In this document: positions 26,773 through 35,751 of the stretch, piece after piece | Numbering within the stretch: the stretch's first letter is position 1 | Layout: every line of letters begins with the position of its first letter | Source: Alphaproteobacteria bacterium | Lineage (GTDB): Bacteria > Pseudomonadota > Alphaproteobacteria > JAJFIK01 | Length of the DNA stretch: 37,644 nucleotides | Assembly (NCBI GenBank): GCA_028280665.1 | Contig: JANQLJ010000098.1 | Span: 1-37,644 of the forward strand | Reading direction: 5' to 3' | Program-made: the position numbers and the translations under genes | The notes under the pieces: model-generated | Databases searched by the model: none | Told to the model about the DNA's origin: nothing | What the model saw: the letters and a program-made list of their open reading frames with translations, nothing else

Positions 26773-28302
26773 TTGCGACTTTTAGGACTGCCGATACAGC
26801 CCTTTTTGAGGGCCTCCAACGCAGCCCCTTGGGCGGCCGTGGCGGGCATGCTGTCTTTATTGTTGGCCGCATCTTCATCTCACGCGCTGGGCCCTTCCGT
26901 AAACGTGATCCGGGTGCCTGACGCAATCAACCTTGTTCTGCTTGTTGCAGGTGACGATGATCTGGATGAGCCTCCGGACGTCGACGAGCCCGATACTCCC
27001 GACATTGAAGACCCCATCGATGAAGTAGATATCGTCGAAGACGAAACTGGCGATATAGATGAAGCAGGCGATCTTGATGAGCCTGAGGACGGCGGTGAAG
27101 GAGAACCCGAAGAAGGCGAAGAAGAGTCGGGAGAAAGCGAAGAAGAGAATGAAGGTTCCGAAACCGAAGATGACGATGAAACGGAAGAAGCCGAACAAAC
27201 TGCCCAAGGTGAGGCGGGCGTCAACGCTTTCGACCAGGATTTCGACGACGAAGGGTACCTGACCGTATCGGGTGAGTTTTTGGTTTTGCTCGACGATGAT
27301 GCCTCGGACTTGCTTAATCTGGACGGAATCATCGTTGAAGAGGCCTATGCGCTTAACTCGCTCGACGCATCGCTGTACCGCATTTCGGTTGATGAAGATG
27401 ACGATGTTTCTGAGATAGCAATTGCCTTGGCGGACGCCGCGGGCGATGCCGTGGTGGACTACAATCACCTCTATGAGCCCGAAAGCAGCACGGCGGGAGT
27501 CGTAACACCGTGCCCGCCTCTTGAGTGCGCCATACCGCTGGGGTGGCCGAACGATACGCCCAGCGCCGTTCGAATCGGGTTGATCGATACGGGCATTGAC
27601 GAAACCCATCCGGCGCTGGCGAACGCAAACATTCATGTCGAAGATTTCGTGCAGCACGGCCAGGCAGGTTCCAACGGGCACGGCACGGCTATTGCGTCAA
27701 TCCTCGTCGGTGACGACGGCGAGATCTTCCAAGGCCTTGCGGTTGGGGCAGAGCTATATGTGGCGAGCGTGTTCACGGCGGCGCCGTCAGGCGAGCTTGT
27801 CGCAACGGCTGAAAGCCTGGTCCGGGCTATCGATTGGAGCCTGAGCGAAGGCGCCGGTGCCTTAAACCTCAGCCTTGCCGGCCCCCCCAACGAGCTTCTG
27901 GAATTTGCCATTGCGCGAACGGTGGAACGGGGCGTTCCCATTGTGGCGGCGGTGGGCAATGCGGGGCCCGCGGCACCGCCGCTTTATCCGGCAGCCTATC
28001 CAGCGGTCTATGCGGTCACGGCAATCGGGCCGGACCTGATGGTCTATCGGCGCGCGAACAGAGGCGCGCATGTGGACTTCACCGCGCCGGGCGTCGATGT
28101 GCTGGCTGCTGCGGCGGGCGGCGGGTACCGTTCATATACAGGGACTTCATTCGCAACGCCTTTCGTAAGTGTCATCGTCGCGGCAACGAAAGACCGGTCG
28201 GGCGCGCATGACCCCCGGCCCTTGCTTCGCCGCCAAGCGATTGACCTTGGGCGCGAGGGGTACGATCAAACATTTGGCTATGGGCTGATCAATATAGAGT
28301 AG
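26773..28302 (+). CDS. Secreted S8 (subtilisin-like) serine peptidase with acidic N-terminal region
   Basis: A TTG start at 26773 gives a good signal peptide (basic region with Arg2 and Arg13, hydrophobic to about 37); the first ATG, at 26848, would remove the basic part. The 509-residue protein has an extremely acidic Asp/Glu/Gly stretch (about 61-145), a propeptide-like region (about 165-235) and a subtilase domain with the full triad: Asp272 (GLIDTGID), His303 (NGHGTAIASIL), Ser459 (GTSFATP), plus oxyanion Asn396 (VGNAG). It should be an active periplasmic or exported protease. It is divergent from the ECF sigma/anti-sigma pair, and anti-sigma cleavage or regulon membership is a reasonable guess. 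Confidence 0.88.
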   Translation: MRLLGLPIQPFLRASNAAPWAAVAGMLSLLLAASSSHALGPSVNVIRVPDAINLVLLVAGDDDLDEPPDVDEPDTPDIEDPIDEVDIVEDETGDIDEAGDLDEPEDGGEGEPEEGEEESGESEEENEGSETEDDDETEEAEQTAQGEAGVNAFDQDFDDEGYLTVSGEFLVLLDDDASDLLNLDGIIVEEAYALNSLDASLYRISVDEDDDVSEIAIALADAAGDAVVDYNHLYEPESSTAGVVTPCPPLECAIPLGWPNDTPSAVRIGLIDTGIDETHPALANANIHVEDFVQHGQAGSNGHGTAIASILVGDDGEIFQGLAVGAELYVASVFTAAPSGELVATAESLVRAIDWSLSEGAGALNLSLAGPPNELLEFAIARTVERGVPIVAAVGNAGPAAPPLYPAAYPAVYAVTAIGPDLMVYRRANRGAHVDFTAPGVDVLAAAAGGGYRSYTGTSFATPFVSVIVAATKDRSGAHDPRPLLRRQAIDLGREGYDQTFGYGLINIE

Positions 28303-28316
28303 CGAGTTGATTGATT

Positions 28317-29018
28317 ATGATGACCAGAATTTATAGCGCCGCCCGCCAAATTTCTCCGTTCTTGTTCGCCGGATTGGCGTTCCTTGCGGCCATCGCCATC
28401 GACAACGAGGCCTTCGGTCAAACAGGTAACGCGCCAAGCTACGAAGCGGGTACAACCTTCGTCTTTGACAACGGCACCGTGGAACGCTTTACGGGCGGTG
28501 CTGGCAATGAACTCCTGTGGCGTTCCCGGTCGGGCCGGGAATACACCCGAAGCCGGGATTTCTTTGTGCCGATTTTGTCGTGGCGGACATCCAGATCGCA
28601 AGGTGCCAGAGTCGTGAATGGAGATCCAAGCAAAGTTTGGCCCCTCGAACAGCGGCGGCGGGCCCGTTTTTCGGTGGTTACCACAAGCCGGTCACGCGGT
28701 GCGGGCGAAGACTGGGACGAGGCGGAGCTAAACCGTTCCGTCGCGCTGTGGCGCTGCCGTGCCGGACGGCCTCAGCTGCTTGCGGTTCCGGCGGGTGAGT
28801 TTGAAAGCACCGCGATTGTTTGCGAGCGCTACTCAAGCAGCAGCATGCGCGTCCTCAGGCGGCTGACCTGGTACTATGCCCCTGCGGTCGGGCACTATAT
28901 TCGCCGCGAGGAGATCAATTACTCGACCGGTGAACACGCCGAGCGCAATCTGGTGGCGGCGCTCCCGCTCGCGCAAGCCAATGATGCACGGATCGACGCG
29001 ATCTTGGCCAATTACTGA
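28317..29018 (+). CDS. Secreted protein of unknown function
   Basis: The first ATG (28317) or the next codon pair is the likely start; an in-frame TTG lies at 28311. The roughly 233-residue product has a signal peptide (hydrophobic about 12-28, ending AFGQ) and a mature part rich in Arg and beta-like segments, with Cys in WRCRAGRP and IVCERYS that could form a disulfide. It follows the subtilase stop after 14 bases and is probably co-transcribed. No family recognised. Confidence 0.72.
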   Translation: MMTRIYSAARQISPFLFAGLAFLAAIAIDNEAFGQTGNAPSYEAGTTFVFDNGTVERFTGGAGNELLWRSRSGREYTRSRDFFVPILSWRTSRSQGARVVNGDPSKVWPLEQRRRARFSVVTTSRSRGAGEDWDEAELNRSVALWRCRAGRPQLLAVPAGEFESTAIVCERYSSSSMRVLRRLTWYYAPAVGHYIRREEINYSTGEHAERNLVAALPLAQANDARIDAILANY

Positions 29019-29040
29019 ACGCGTGAGAGAATCTAACAAA

Positions 29041-29091
29041 CGGCAAGCCCAGGTATTAGTAACGAGGCCAGCGAACCCGATTCGCTTGCCG
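29041..29091. terminator. Inverted repeats between convergent genes (possible terminator)
   Basis: CGGCAAGC (29041-29048) pairs with GCTTGCCG (29084-29091), and within this GCGAA (29071-29075) pairs with TTCGC (29081-29085) around a five-base loop; the two stems overlap and are mutually exclusive. They sit between the unknown secreted protein gene and the 74-codon gene. No T-run follows. Confidence 0.3.
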
Positions 29092-29092
29092 C

Positions 29093-29317
29093 TCAACCCG
29101 TCCTAACAATCAATTCGGAGAGCATTCTGCGTTGCGCGTGAACGTCATGCTTTAGAAGCTGCAGCGCCTGATCTAGTGTCAGGTGGCCTTTTTGCAGTTC
29201 GCCAACAAGTTCAGGAATACCGCGCTTGCGAATCTCCCGGGCGGCATACACCTCTTCAATCGAGACCGCATACATCTCTGATATCTCTTCCGCGGAATAT
29301 TGGTATTGAGTGGCCAT
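29093..29317 (-). CDS. Small helical protein downstream of alg44-like gene
   Basis: A 74-residue product with GGGGGAAG about six bases before its ATG. It begins 36 bases after the alg44-like stop and is probably the third gene of that operon. The sequence is acidic/basic helical, and AREIRKRGIPELVGELQKGHLTLDQALQLL resembles the 'GIPELVEAVxxGxISVxxA' helix pair found in ParB/KorB-like and related DNA-binding proteins, here without the rest of such a protein. It could be a small regulator of the synthase. No family assigned. Confidence 0.65.
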   Translation of the reverse strand: MATQYQYSAEEISEMYAVSIEEVYAAREIRKRGIPELVGELQKGHLTLDQALQLLKHDVHAQRRMLSELIVRTG

Positions 29318-29353
29318 TAGCTTCCCCCTTGGTTCTCCTTTTTATTTTTCTTT

Positions 29354-31000
29354 TTAGAAATCCAAGTAGAGCATCCGCTCAAGCCAGAGCCACGGGCTCT
29401 GCACGAAGATGACATCGACGGGGGAGCGAACCAGAGTATCCACATCCTCCGTGAGGGCAATGGAAACCTCAGCCAAAAGCGAGGGTTCATGACCGCGCGA
29501 GCTTAAAAGCCGGGCATTGGTTGGCGTGGGATGGGTACTGATTGTTGAAACAATGGCGTTCTCGTCAACGGTTCCGTCGGAAAGACGCACACTGACTTTT
29601 TGACCTTGTGCCAGCGCCGCCGCCTCGCGGTGCGTGACAAAGGCGACAAGGTGCGGCGTTTCCTGAATCTCACTCAGAAACATAACATTTTGACCGATGG
29701 CTAAACGTTCGCCGCGGCGGCGCGGCAGTTCCGTTACGATACAGTCGCAAGGGCTGAAGAGGATGGAGGCCTGCATGCGTTCTTCGAGCGCCTTGACCAG
29801 AGCTTCCTGCACCACGATTCGCTGTTCCAATTCCTCCACCGAGCGCGCAAGGCTGCCTGGATCGTCGCCCGCGATCCGTGACGTGCCGAAGAAATATCCG
29901 TTTTGGGCAATGTCCCGTACCGCCTCGGCCGAACGAACCTCCGCACGTGCAACATCAAAGGCAAGGCTTGCTTCAATAAGGTTGCGCTCTGCCTCATCAA
30001 GTGTACGGGCGGGTACCGCGCCGCGTTCAACCAGCGCTTCGGCGCGATTATATTCCTCCTGCCGCGTCTCAAAAACGCCTTGGGCGGCCAACAGCCGGGC
30101 GCGCGCTTCATCAAGTTCGATCTGCGCAAGCGCCTCTTGTCCATCGAGCGCCGCCCCCCGTTCCAAGGCATCTTCATTCATGCCAGCCGCCGCCGCCCGC
30201 AATTGCGTCAGTTCGGCCTGAGCCACCGTCAACTCAACAGTCAGGTTTTCGTCGCGAAATCTCGCGAGCACATCTCCTTCGGTAACCGCATCCCCCACGG
30301 CGACATCCACCGACGTTATTCGGCCCGCGATAGGGGCGGTCAGAACAATCGGGGGGGCATCGATCCACGCGGCCGTGCTGTCAAAAGAAAAAGTGCTGAG
30401 CACAACGGTCCGCAGCAGCAGAAAAAGGAAAACCAGGGCAAGGGCCGCCACCGAAGCTTGGATCCCGATGCGCCTCACCAGGCGCAGCTGATGCCACCGC
30501 GTCTTGTAGTTCACCTCCCCTTCGGCGGAAACACTTATGTCATCAACGTCCGGTTTGATCGACTGAACAGCTTCTTCAACGGTGAGTGTCCGACCCTTTA
30601 TGAAGCTCGCAACAAAAAAACCGAGCGTCGATTTCTGATCGGCGGTCAAGTTTTCAAACTGGCAGCCCGCCTGCTTGGTTTTAAGGTCAATCCATCTGAT
30701 GGAAGCAGTGGTCTTGAACGAAAAATCGAAACGTTCGAAGGGCATGATGATGCGGACTTCGGCCATGTTGCCTGCAACGGACGTCCCTTCCACATCACCA
30801 ATGCGGAAGCCGCCGAGCGACCAATCGAGGGCTTTGTAGGTATGGCCGCCCATTTCGACGTGCAGCGGTGTTGTCAGCCGGGCGTGACGGCGCCTTTGTG
30901 TTTCTGGACCAGACTCAGATGCAGAGTCGCCAGCAGGCGCGGCGGATTCTGAATCCACCACGGCATCTGCAACCTGCTCTTTTTTTTCTGGCAACGCCAC
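29354..31000 (-). CDS. Alg44-like c-di-GMP-binding (PilZ) membrane-fusion protein
   Basis: GTG start with GGAG upstream, 13 bases after the alg8-like stop. The 548-residue product has an N-terminal PilZ domain with RRHAR (37-41) and DWSLGG (59-64), the two parts of the c-di-GMP site. One membrane helix follows (about 170-195), then an HlyD-like periplasmic part: a biotinyl/lipoyl half (APIAGRITSVDVAVGDAVTEGDVLARF), a long coiled coil (about 255-390) and the second half. This architecture is that of Alg44, which activates the alginate polymerase Alg8 when c-di-GMP binds. An eight-A run lies near the 5' end of the gene (30980-30987), at codons 5-7. Confidence 0.88.
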   Translation of the reverse strand: MALPEKKEQVADAVVDSESAAPAGDSASESGPETQRRRHARLTTPLHVEMGGHTYKALDWSLGGFRIGDVEGTSVAGNMAEVRIIMPFERFDFSFKTTASIRWIDLKTKQAGCQFENLTADQKSTLGFFVASFIKGRTLTVEEAVQSIKPDVDDISVSAEGEVNYKTRWHQLRLVRRIGIQASVAALALVFLFLLLRTVVLSTFSFDSTAAWIDAPPIVLTAPIAGRITSVDVAVGDAVTEGDVLARFRDENLTVELTVAQAELTQLRAAAAGMNEDALERGAALDGQEALAQIELDEARARLLAAQGVFETRQEEYNRAEALVERGAVPARTLDEAERNLIEASLAFDVARAEVRSAEAVRDIAQNGYFFGTSRIAGDDPGSLARSVEELEQRIVVQEALVKALEERMQASILFSPCDCIVTELPRRRGERLAIGQNVMFLSEIQETPHLVAFVTHREAAALAQGQKVSVRLSDGTVDENAIVSTISTHPTPTNARLLSSRGHEPSLLAEVSIALTEDVDTLVRSPVDVIFVQSPWLWLERMLYLDF

Positions 31001-31013
31001 CTCAAGGTCTCCG

Positions 31014-32528
31014 CTAGATTTTCACCACACCGGAAACAATCGACATCAAGCATACAAACGTAACGACTGTAATAAGGTTAAGAGCCGCCCCAAAACCTTG
31101 CTGACTTAAGAGGTTGTTAACTTGCGGGCCGGTGGCAATGGCTTGCCGCGTCCATTTCTGCCGATCAAGTCGGAACAAAATATAGATCTTGATTGCAGCG
31201 CCGACGAGCTGCTGATGCAAAAGAAGGAAGGGCACATAAGGGGTCATCGTGCCGCCCTGGTAGGCCACGTTGACCGATTGAACAAACCGGGTGAAGAGGA
31301 CAAACGACCCATATGCCAGAAGGATTTCCGCCCGCCCCGCAACCACGAAGATGGTCGCGACAACAGGACCGGAGATCGCCGTCCATATGGAAAGGCGTTG
31401 GTCGATCAGGCACCACCAGGTGAAGAAGCCCATACGCTTTGGGCCGAGCATGATCGACCGGTCGGAGTTGCGCAGCATGTTTCCAAACCAGCGGGTCATA
31501 AGACTGCTGGATGCCTTGAAGAACCCCCCTGGGGGAAGTTCCTCAACACAGATCACCGGCGTATCCGGCAGGTAGATCATAGACCATTGGTTTTTGAGAC
31601 AATGGTACCAAGTGGTTTTATCATCCCCGGTCAGGCATTTGATCGATCCCAAGCGCCAGTGATGTATAACGTCATTCTCGATGGCGTTGACCATCTCTTC
31701 ATCGGTGATGATTTCAGAACGGAAAACCGAAAACCGGCCCGTGAGGCAAAGAACCTTGCGCGAAAGGCTGAGCGAACACATGTAAAGATTTCGCAAGGCG
31801 AAACGCATCATGTACCAGTCATTGGTCAGCCGATTGCCGCGCACCTCAGCGGTGTTATTGAGGGTTATCGCTCCCACATCCGGCATGATGGCAAAGAAGG
31901 GGAATGACTTTTCAAACGAGCCCTTCGGCAACTCGGTATCGCCGTCCATAAGGACCGTGACGCCGCGCTGATGAATGCCGCGCGCGCTGCCCGCGCGAAG
32001 CGCCGCAGCAATGGCATCGCGCTTACCCGTGCCCGCCTGTAGTTGGGTGATCAGACTGACCTGATCGGGCGGATCATTGAGTCGGAAGATCGAGTCCACA
32101 AGGTCCGCATCACCCTGATCGGTAACGGAGGCGACCAGTGTTGTGGGAACGCCGTAACGCTTTGAGTAATCAAATGCTTCCTTAAAAAGCGCATCATAAG
32201 TCTGATGGTTTTCCGTCGCGGTCATCTGGTAGCTGGTTACGACCACAAGCACGCTTTCAGGGGTGCCAACGCCGGTCTTGAACGCCTCGTCGGCGAGCGC
32301 GCGCCATTTCGGGAAAACCTTACGCTTGTAAATCTCACCACGGATGAAGTGAAGGATTTGCCACGCGTAACGCCAGCTCGCAATCACACCGACAGTCCAC
32401 AGAAAATGGGACGAGGTGATTGCTCCGGAGGCGCCGATTGTTGCGCTAACCAGATAGAGAAAGGCAAGGGCGTAGAGCCCCCAGAAGAGGGGATTAACAA
32501 ACCCTTTCATGTGATCCCGAGCCAACAT
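31014..32528 (-). CDS. Alg8-like family 2 glycosyltransferase (alginate-type polymerase)
   Basis: The ATG at 32528 has GGGG five bases upstream; a GTG two codons earlier is also possible. The roughly 504-residue product has N-terminal membrane helices, a cytoplasmic GT2 domain with VTDQGDADLV, VLMDGDTEL and LTGDDKTTWYHCL, and C-terminal membrane helices. Stretches such as RLTNDWYMMRFALRNLYMCS and LTGRFSVFRSEII match Alg8, the mannuronan synthase, better than cellulose synthase, and there is no PilZ domain on this protein. With the Alg44-like partner it forms a complete polymerase core. Polymer identity is inferred; no other alginate gene (algK, E, G, X, L, D) is in the window. Confidence 0.87.
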   Translation of the reverse strand: MLARDHMKGFVNPLFWGLYALAFLYLVSATIGASGAITSSHFLWTVGVIASWRYAWQILHFIRGEIYKRKVFPKWRALADEAFKTGVGTPESVLVVVTSYQMTATENHQTYDALFKEAFDYSKRYGVPTTLVASVTDQGDADLVDSIFRLNDPPDQVSLITQLQAGTGKRDAIAAALRAGSARGIHQRGVTVLMDGDTELPKGSFEKSFPFFAIMPDVGAITLNNTAEVRGNRLTNDWYMMRFALRNLYMCSLSLSRKVLCLTGRFSVFRSEIITDEEMVNAIENDVIHHWRLGSIKCLTGDDKTTWYHCLKNQWSMIYLPDTPVICVEELPPGGFFKASSSLMTRWFGNMLRNSDRSIMLGPKRMGFFTWWCLIDQRLSIWTAISGPVVATIFVVAGRAEILLAYGSFVLFTRFVQSVNVAYQGGTMTPYVPFLLLHQQLVGAAIKIYILFRLDRQKWTRQAIATGPQVNNLLSQQGFGAALNLITVVTFVCLMSIVSGVVKI

Positions 32529-32615
32529 GTGCACCCCACGTTGGCGGATGATCCGACATTAAGGATTAGATTTAGTGAACAGCGTCAAATTTGTAGGATT
32601 GGGCAGAAAACATGC

Positions 32616-32633
32616 AGAGTCGCGGAACTCTGG
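32616..32633 (-). terminator. Rho-independent terminator-like hairpin after the RND gene
   Basis: CAGAGT and ACTCTG form a six-base stem with a six-base loop, followed on the minus strand by CATGTTTTC. It lies 35 bases past the RND permease stop and before the alg8-like gene, separating the two operons. Confidence 0.5.
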
Positions 32634-32667
32634 GGTGTTCTTGCAGGCTGTGGAGTCAGCTATCATC

Positions 32668-35600
32668 CTAGGTTTCACTTTTGGCTTCCGGCCGACCTCC
32701 TATCATTAAGCTATAGAGTACTGGCACCACACCCAAAGTCAGAACCGTTCCCACCAATAGCCCGAAGGCAATTGCCGACGCCATGCCGTAGAAGAGCGCG
32801 CCACCAAAGAGGATAAGCGGGATGAGCCCTAGCGCCGTCGTCAGCGTGGTCATCAGGATGGGTCTGAGGCGCGAGAGGCAGGCGACCATGATGGCCTCGA
32901 TCTGCGGTTTGCCTTTGCCTTCTTCGTCCACAATCCGGTCGATGAGCACGATGCCATTGTTAATGACGATCCCGGCAAGGCTGACAAGGCCGAGCAACAC
33001 CATAAAGCCAAACGGGGCGCCCATCACCACAAGACCAACCACGGCACCAATAAGCACCAGCGGAATGGTCATGAGAATAATGGCGCCACGGCGGACCGAA
33101 TTGAACTGAGCCACCAGCAGCAAAGCAATAATGCCAAGCGCGAGCGGGAAATTGGAATAAAGCCGGCTCTGCGCATTTGCCTGGTCCTCCGGCTCGCCGC
33201 CGATCTCGATGCGCGTGCCGGGGGGCAGTTCAAAGCCGGCGATCACGTCTTCCAACCCCGTTACGATCTCCCGTGCCCCCAGAACGGTAGACCGCCCGCC
33301 AACGGTCACCACCCGCTCAAGATTGCGCCGTTCAATGCGCGGATAGACCCAGCGTGGTCCGCCATCGGCAATTTCGCCCAGGCGCACAAAGTCCTGATCA
33401 CGGTCGGACCACACAAGCGCGCCCTCCACCGCGGCGAGGGTCTCGCGCGCGACCTCCTGCCCGCGCATGATGACCGGCACTTCAAAGCGGCCTTCGCGCA
33501 CCGTCGTTACCTCAAGCCCGTTAAAGGCGCTGTGAAGGGAACTCGCCACCGCGGCCGACGAAACACCGGCGCGGCGGGCCCGTTCCTGATCGATCTGCAA
33601 GTCGAGCTCAAGAACGCGGTTTTCCCAATCGATGGAAACGCCGGTTGCCCCGGGCAGCGCGCGGTAGGCGGCCTCTATTTCGAGGGCGGTGCCGAAAAGA
33701 AGGTCCGCGTCTTCGCCCGCAATGCGGAACTCCACCCGGCCCGTTTCGCTGGGGCCGAACCACATGGCTTTCGCATCCGCCACAGCTTCGGGCAGGTTCG
33801 CATCGATATAGTCGTTCGTGCGCACGAGCACCTCGGAGATTTGGCGGTGGCTTTCCACATTCACAAGCAAAAACGCGCGGTTGGGCGCGGGCTTCATGGG
33901 GCTAAGCGCAAGATAAAAGCGCGGACCGCCTTCGCCCACATAAGCCACATTGGACGTGATTTCGGGATTGGCTTCGCGGTCGCTGAGCCAATCGGCAAGC
34001 CGCCGGGCGGCGGTCTCCGTCTCGCGAATGTCAGCGCCCGCTTCAAGATCCATGTAGATAAGAAACTGATTACGTTCGCTCGTGGGGAAGAAGGCGTTGG
34101 GAAGCTGGGACAGGACGAAGATCGATCCCACAAGAACCACCATGACCACACCAAGAAAAGCCCACCGCAGCTTGAGCAACCAAGAAATGAATACCTTGTA
34201 GGCCTCATAAAGATGCCCGGTGAAGTCGCCCGAGGACAGGTCCTGGTGAGCCCCCGATGTGGGCTTCACCTTAAGAAACCAGGCGCACAGGGCAGGCGTC
34301 ACCGTCATGGAAAGAACCCAGGAGGAAAGAAGGAGTAGGATCACCACCATCCCCAGCGTGCCCACGTATTCTCCAGCAGCACCGGCGATCAGAGTAAGTG
34401 GCATGAAGGCCGCCACTGTTGTCAGGGACGATGACAGCAGCGGGACCGCAAGAGATCGCCCCGCCGCAATAGCCGCGTCGCTCGGGGCTGCCCCCCGCTC
34501 CATCCGCACACGGATATCTTCCGCAATCACAATACCGTTGTCCACGAGAAGGCCGAGCGCGATAATCACAGCGGCGATGGACATGCGCTGGAGCTCAATG
34601 TCCATGAAGCTCATGAGGATGACGCCCGCCAGCATGGTGAGCGGCACGAACGCGCCGACGATAATCCCGGCGCGCAGGCCGAGGAATAGCATCACCACAA
34701 ACAAAACAATAAAGAGCGTCTGGTAGACATTGCTCAGCGCGCCGTCGACCGCAACTTCAATAAGGTCAGGCTGGAACGAGGCGTAATCAAGCTCAAGCCC
34801 GATGGGAAGCTCCGCCTGGATCGCCTCAATTTCGGCGTTGAGCACTTCGCCGAACGCCACATTGTTGGTTCCTTCATGGGTGGAGACAGCAATCACCACG
34901 GCGGGCCGACCATTGAAATAAACCGGATTGTCGGGCGGGTCTTGATATCCGCGCCGCACGTCCGCTATGTCACCTATACGAAAGAGCCGCTGCGTGCCGG
35001 GAATCTGGAAAGTGACGTCGGCCACATCTTCTTCATTCGTAAGCGCGCCCGATGGCTCAACCACCAGACGGCGCCCGTCCGCCACCGCGACACCCGTAGG
35101 CGCAACGGTGTTCTGATCTGCAATTGCCTGGGCCCCCGCCGCGGGGCCAATCCCCATTTGCGCCGTCCGGTAGGGATCAAACTCGATGAAGATGCGTTCT
35201 TCCTGAACACCATAGAGCTGGACCTTGCGCACCCCATCAATAGTGTAGATGCGGCTACGAAGGTCCTCGGCAGTCTCCCGCAAGCGGGCATGAGAAAACC
35301 CATCCGACCACAGAGCGATTGTCGCAATCGAAACAAGACCGATGTCGTCTTCGACAAGCACGCCGTGGGATTGCTCAGGCAGGTCCGCCGCCACGCGTTC
35401 AGCCCGGTTGCGGATCTCCTGCACCACGGCACCAACGTCATCGGTGTAGTCGGTAACTTCCAAATCGATGATCGCGCGGTCGCGCATTGCCGAGGTCGAG
35501 ATGGTCGTGATCTCGGGGATGTCGCGCATGGCCTCTTCAACGGGCTGGGCGATAAGGGTCTCGATCTCGGTGGTGCTGAGACCCGGCGCGGGTGCCATGA

Positions 35601-35739
35601 CCGTTACATTGCGGACTTGAATGATCGGGTCTTCAGCGCTGGGAAAATTCGCGAAAGTAAGAAGTCCCCCGAGCACGAGAAAAGCAATAAAGAGCGCGAG
35701 AACACGGGAGTTCTCGAGGGCGAGGCGGGTAATCGGCAT
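32668..35739 (-). CDS. RND efflux permease (HAE-type)
   Basis: A 1023-residue protein with the twofold repeated RND layout: TM1 at the N-terminus, a large periplasmic loop, helices 2-6, then the second half with the same order. TM4 has LLVDNGIVIAEDI where AcrB has VDDAIVVVENV, so only one of the two proton-relay aspartates is present, a form found in many RND subgroups. SVRRGAIILMTIPLVLIGAVVG in the second half is typical of drug-type pumps. It is 12 bases downstream of its adaptor gene, and no outer-membrane channel is encoded alongside. Substrates are unknown. Confidence 0.92.
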   Translation of the reverse strand: MPITRLALENSRVLALFIAFLVLGGLLTFANFPSAEDPIIQVRNVTVMAPAPGLSTTEIETLIAQPVEEAMRDIPEITTISTSAMRDRAIIDLEVTDYTDDVGAVVQEIRNRAERVAADLPEQSHGVLVEDDIGLVSIATIALWSDGFSHARLRETAEDLRSRIYTIDGVRKVQLYGVQEERIFIEFDPYRTAQMGIGPAAGAQAIADQNTVAPTGVAVADGRRLVVEPSGALTNEEDVADVTFQIPGTQRLFRIGDIADVRRGYQDPPDNPVYFNGRPAVVIAVSTHEGTNNVAFGEVLNAEIEAIQAELPIGLELDYASFQPDLIEVAVDGALSNVYQTLFIVLFVVMLFLGLRAGIIVGAFVPLTMLAGVILMSFMDIELQRMSIAAVIIALGLLVDNGIVIAEDIRVRMERGAAPSDAAIAAGRSLAVPLLSSSLTTVAAFMPLTLIAGAAGEYVGTLGMVVILLLLSSWVLSMTVTPALCAWFLKVKPTSGAHQDLSSGDFTGHLYEAYKVFISWLLKLRWAFLGVVMVVLVGSIFVLSQLPNAFFPTSERNQFLIYMDLEAGADIRETETAARRLADWLSDREANPEITSNVAYVGEGGPRFYLALSPMKPAPNRAFLLVNVESHRQISEVLVRTNDYIDANLPEAVADAKAMWFGPSETGRVEFRIAGEDADLLFGTALEIEAAYRALPGATGVSIDWENRVLELDLQIDQERARRAGVSSAAVASSLHSAFNGLEVTTVREGRFEVPVIMRGQEVARETLAAVEGALVWSDRDQDFVRLGEIADGGPRWVYPRIERRNLERVVTVGGRSTVLGAREIVTGLEDVIAGFELPPGTRIEIGGEPEDQANAQSRLYSNFPLALGIIALLLVAQFNSVRRGAIILMTIPLVLIGAVVGLVVMGAPFGFMVLLGLVSLAGIVINNGIVLIDRIVDEEGKGKPQIEAIMVACLSRLRPILMTTLTTALGLIPLILFGGALFYGMASAIAFGLLVGTVLTLGVVPVLYSLMIGGRPEAKSET

Positions 35740-35751
35740 GGCTCCGCTCCC

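Noticed and set aside
26875-27681. 268-codon minus-strand frame and a Ser-rich 150-codon frame opposite the acidic region
   Set aside because: They mirror the Asp/Glu-rich segment of the subtilase; low-complexity shadows.
32534-32667. ECF-type promoter before the alg8-like gene
   Set aside because: No GGAAT/GGAAC-N16/17-CGTT match was found; a TTGACG at 32589-32584 lacks a well-spaced -10.
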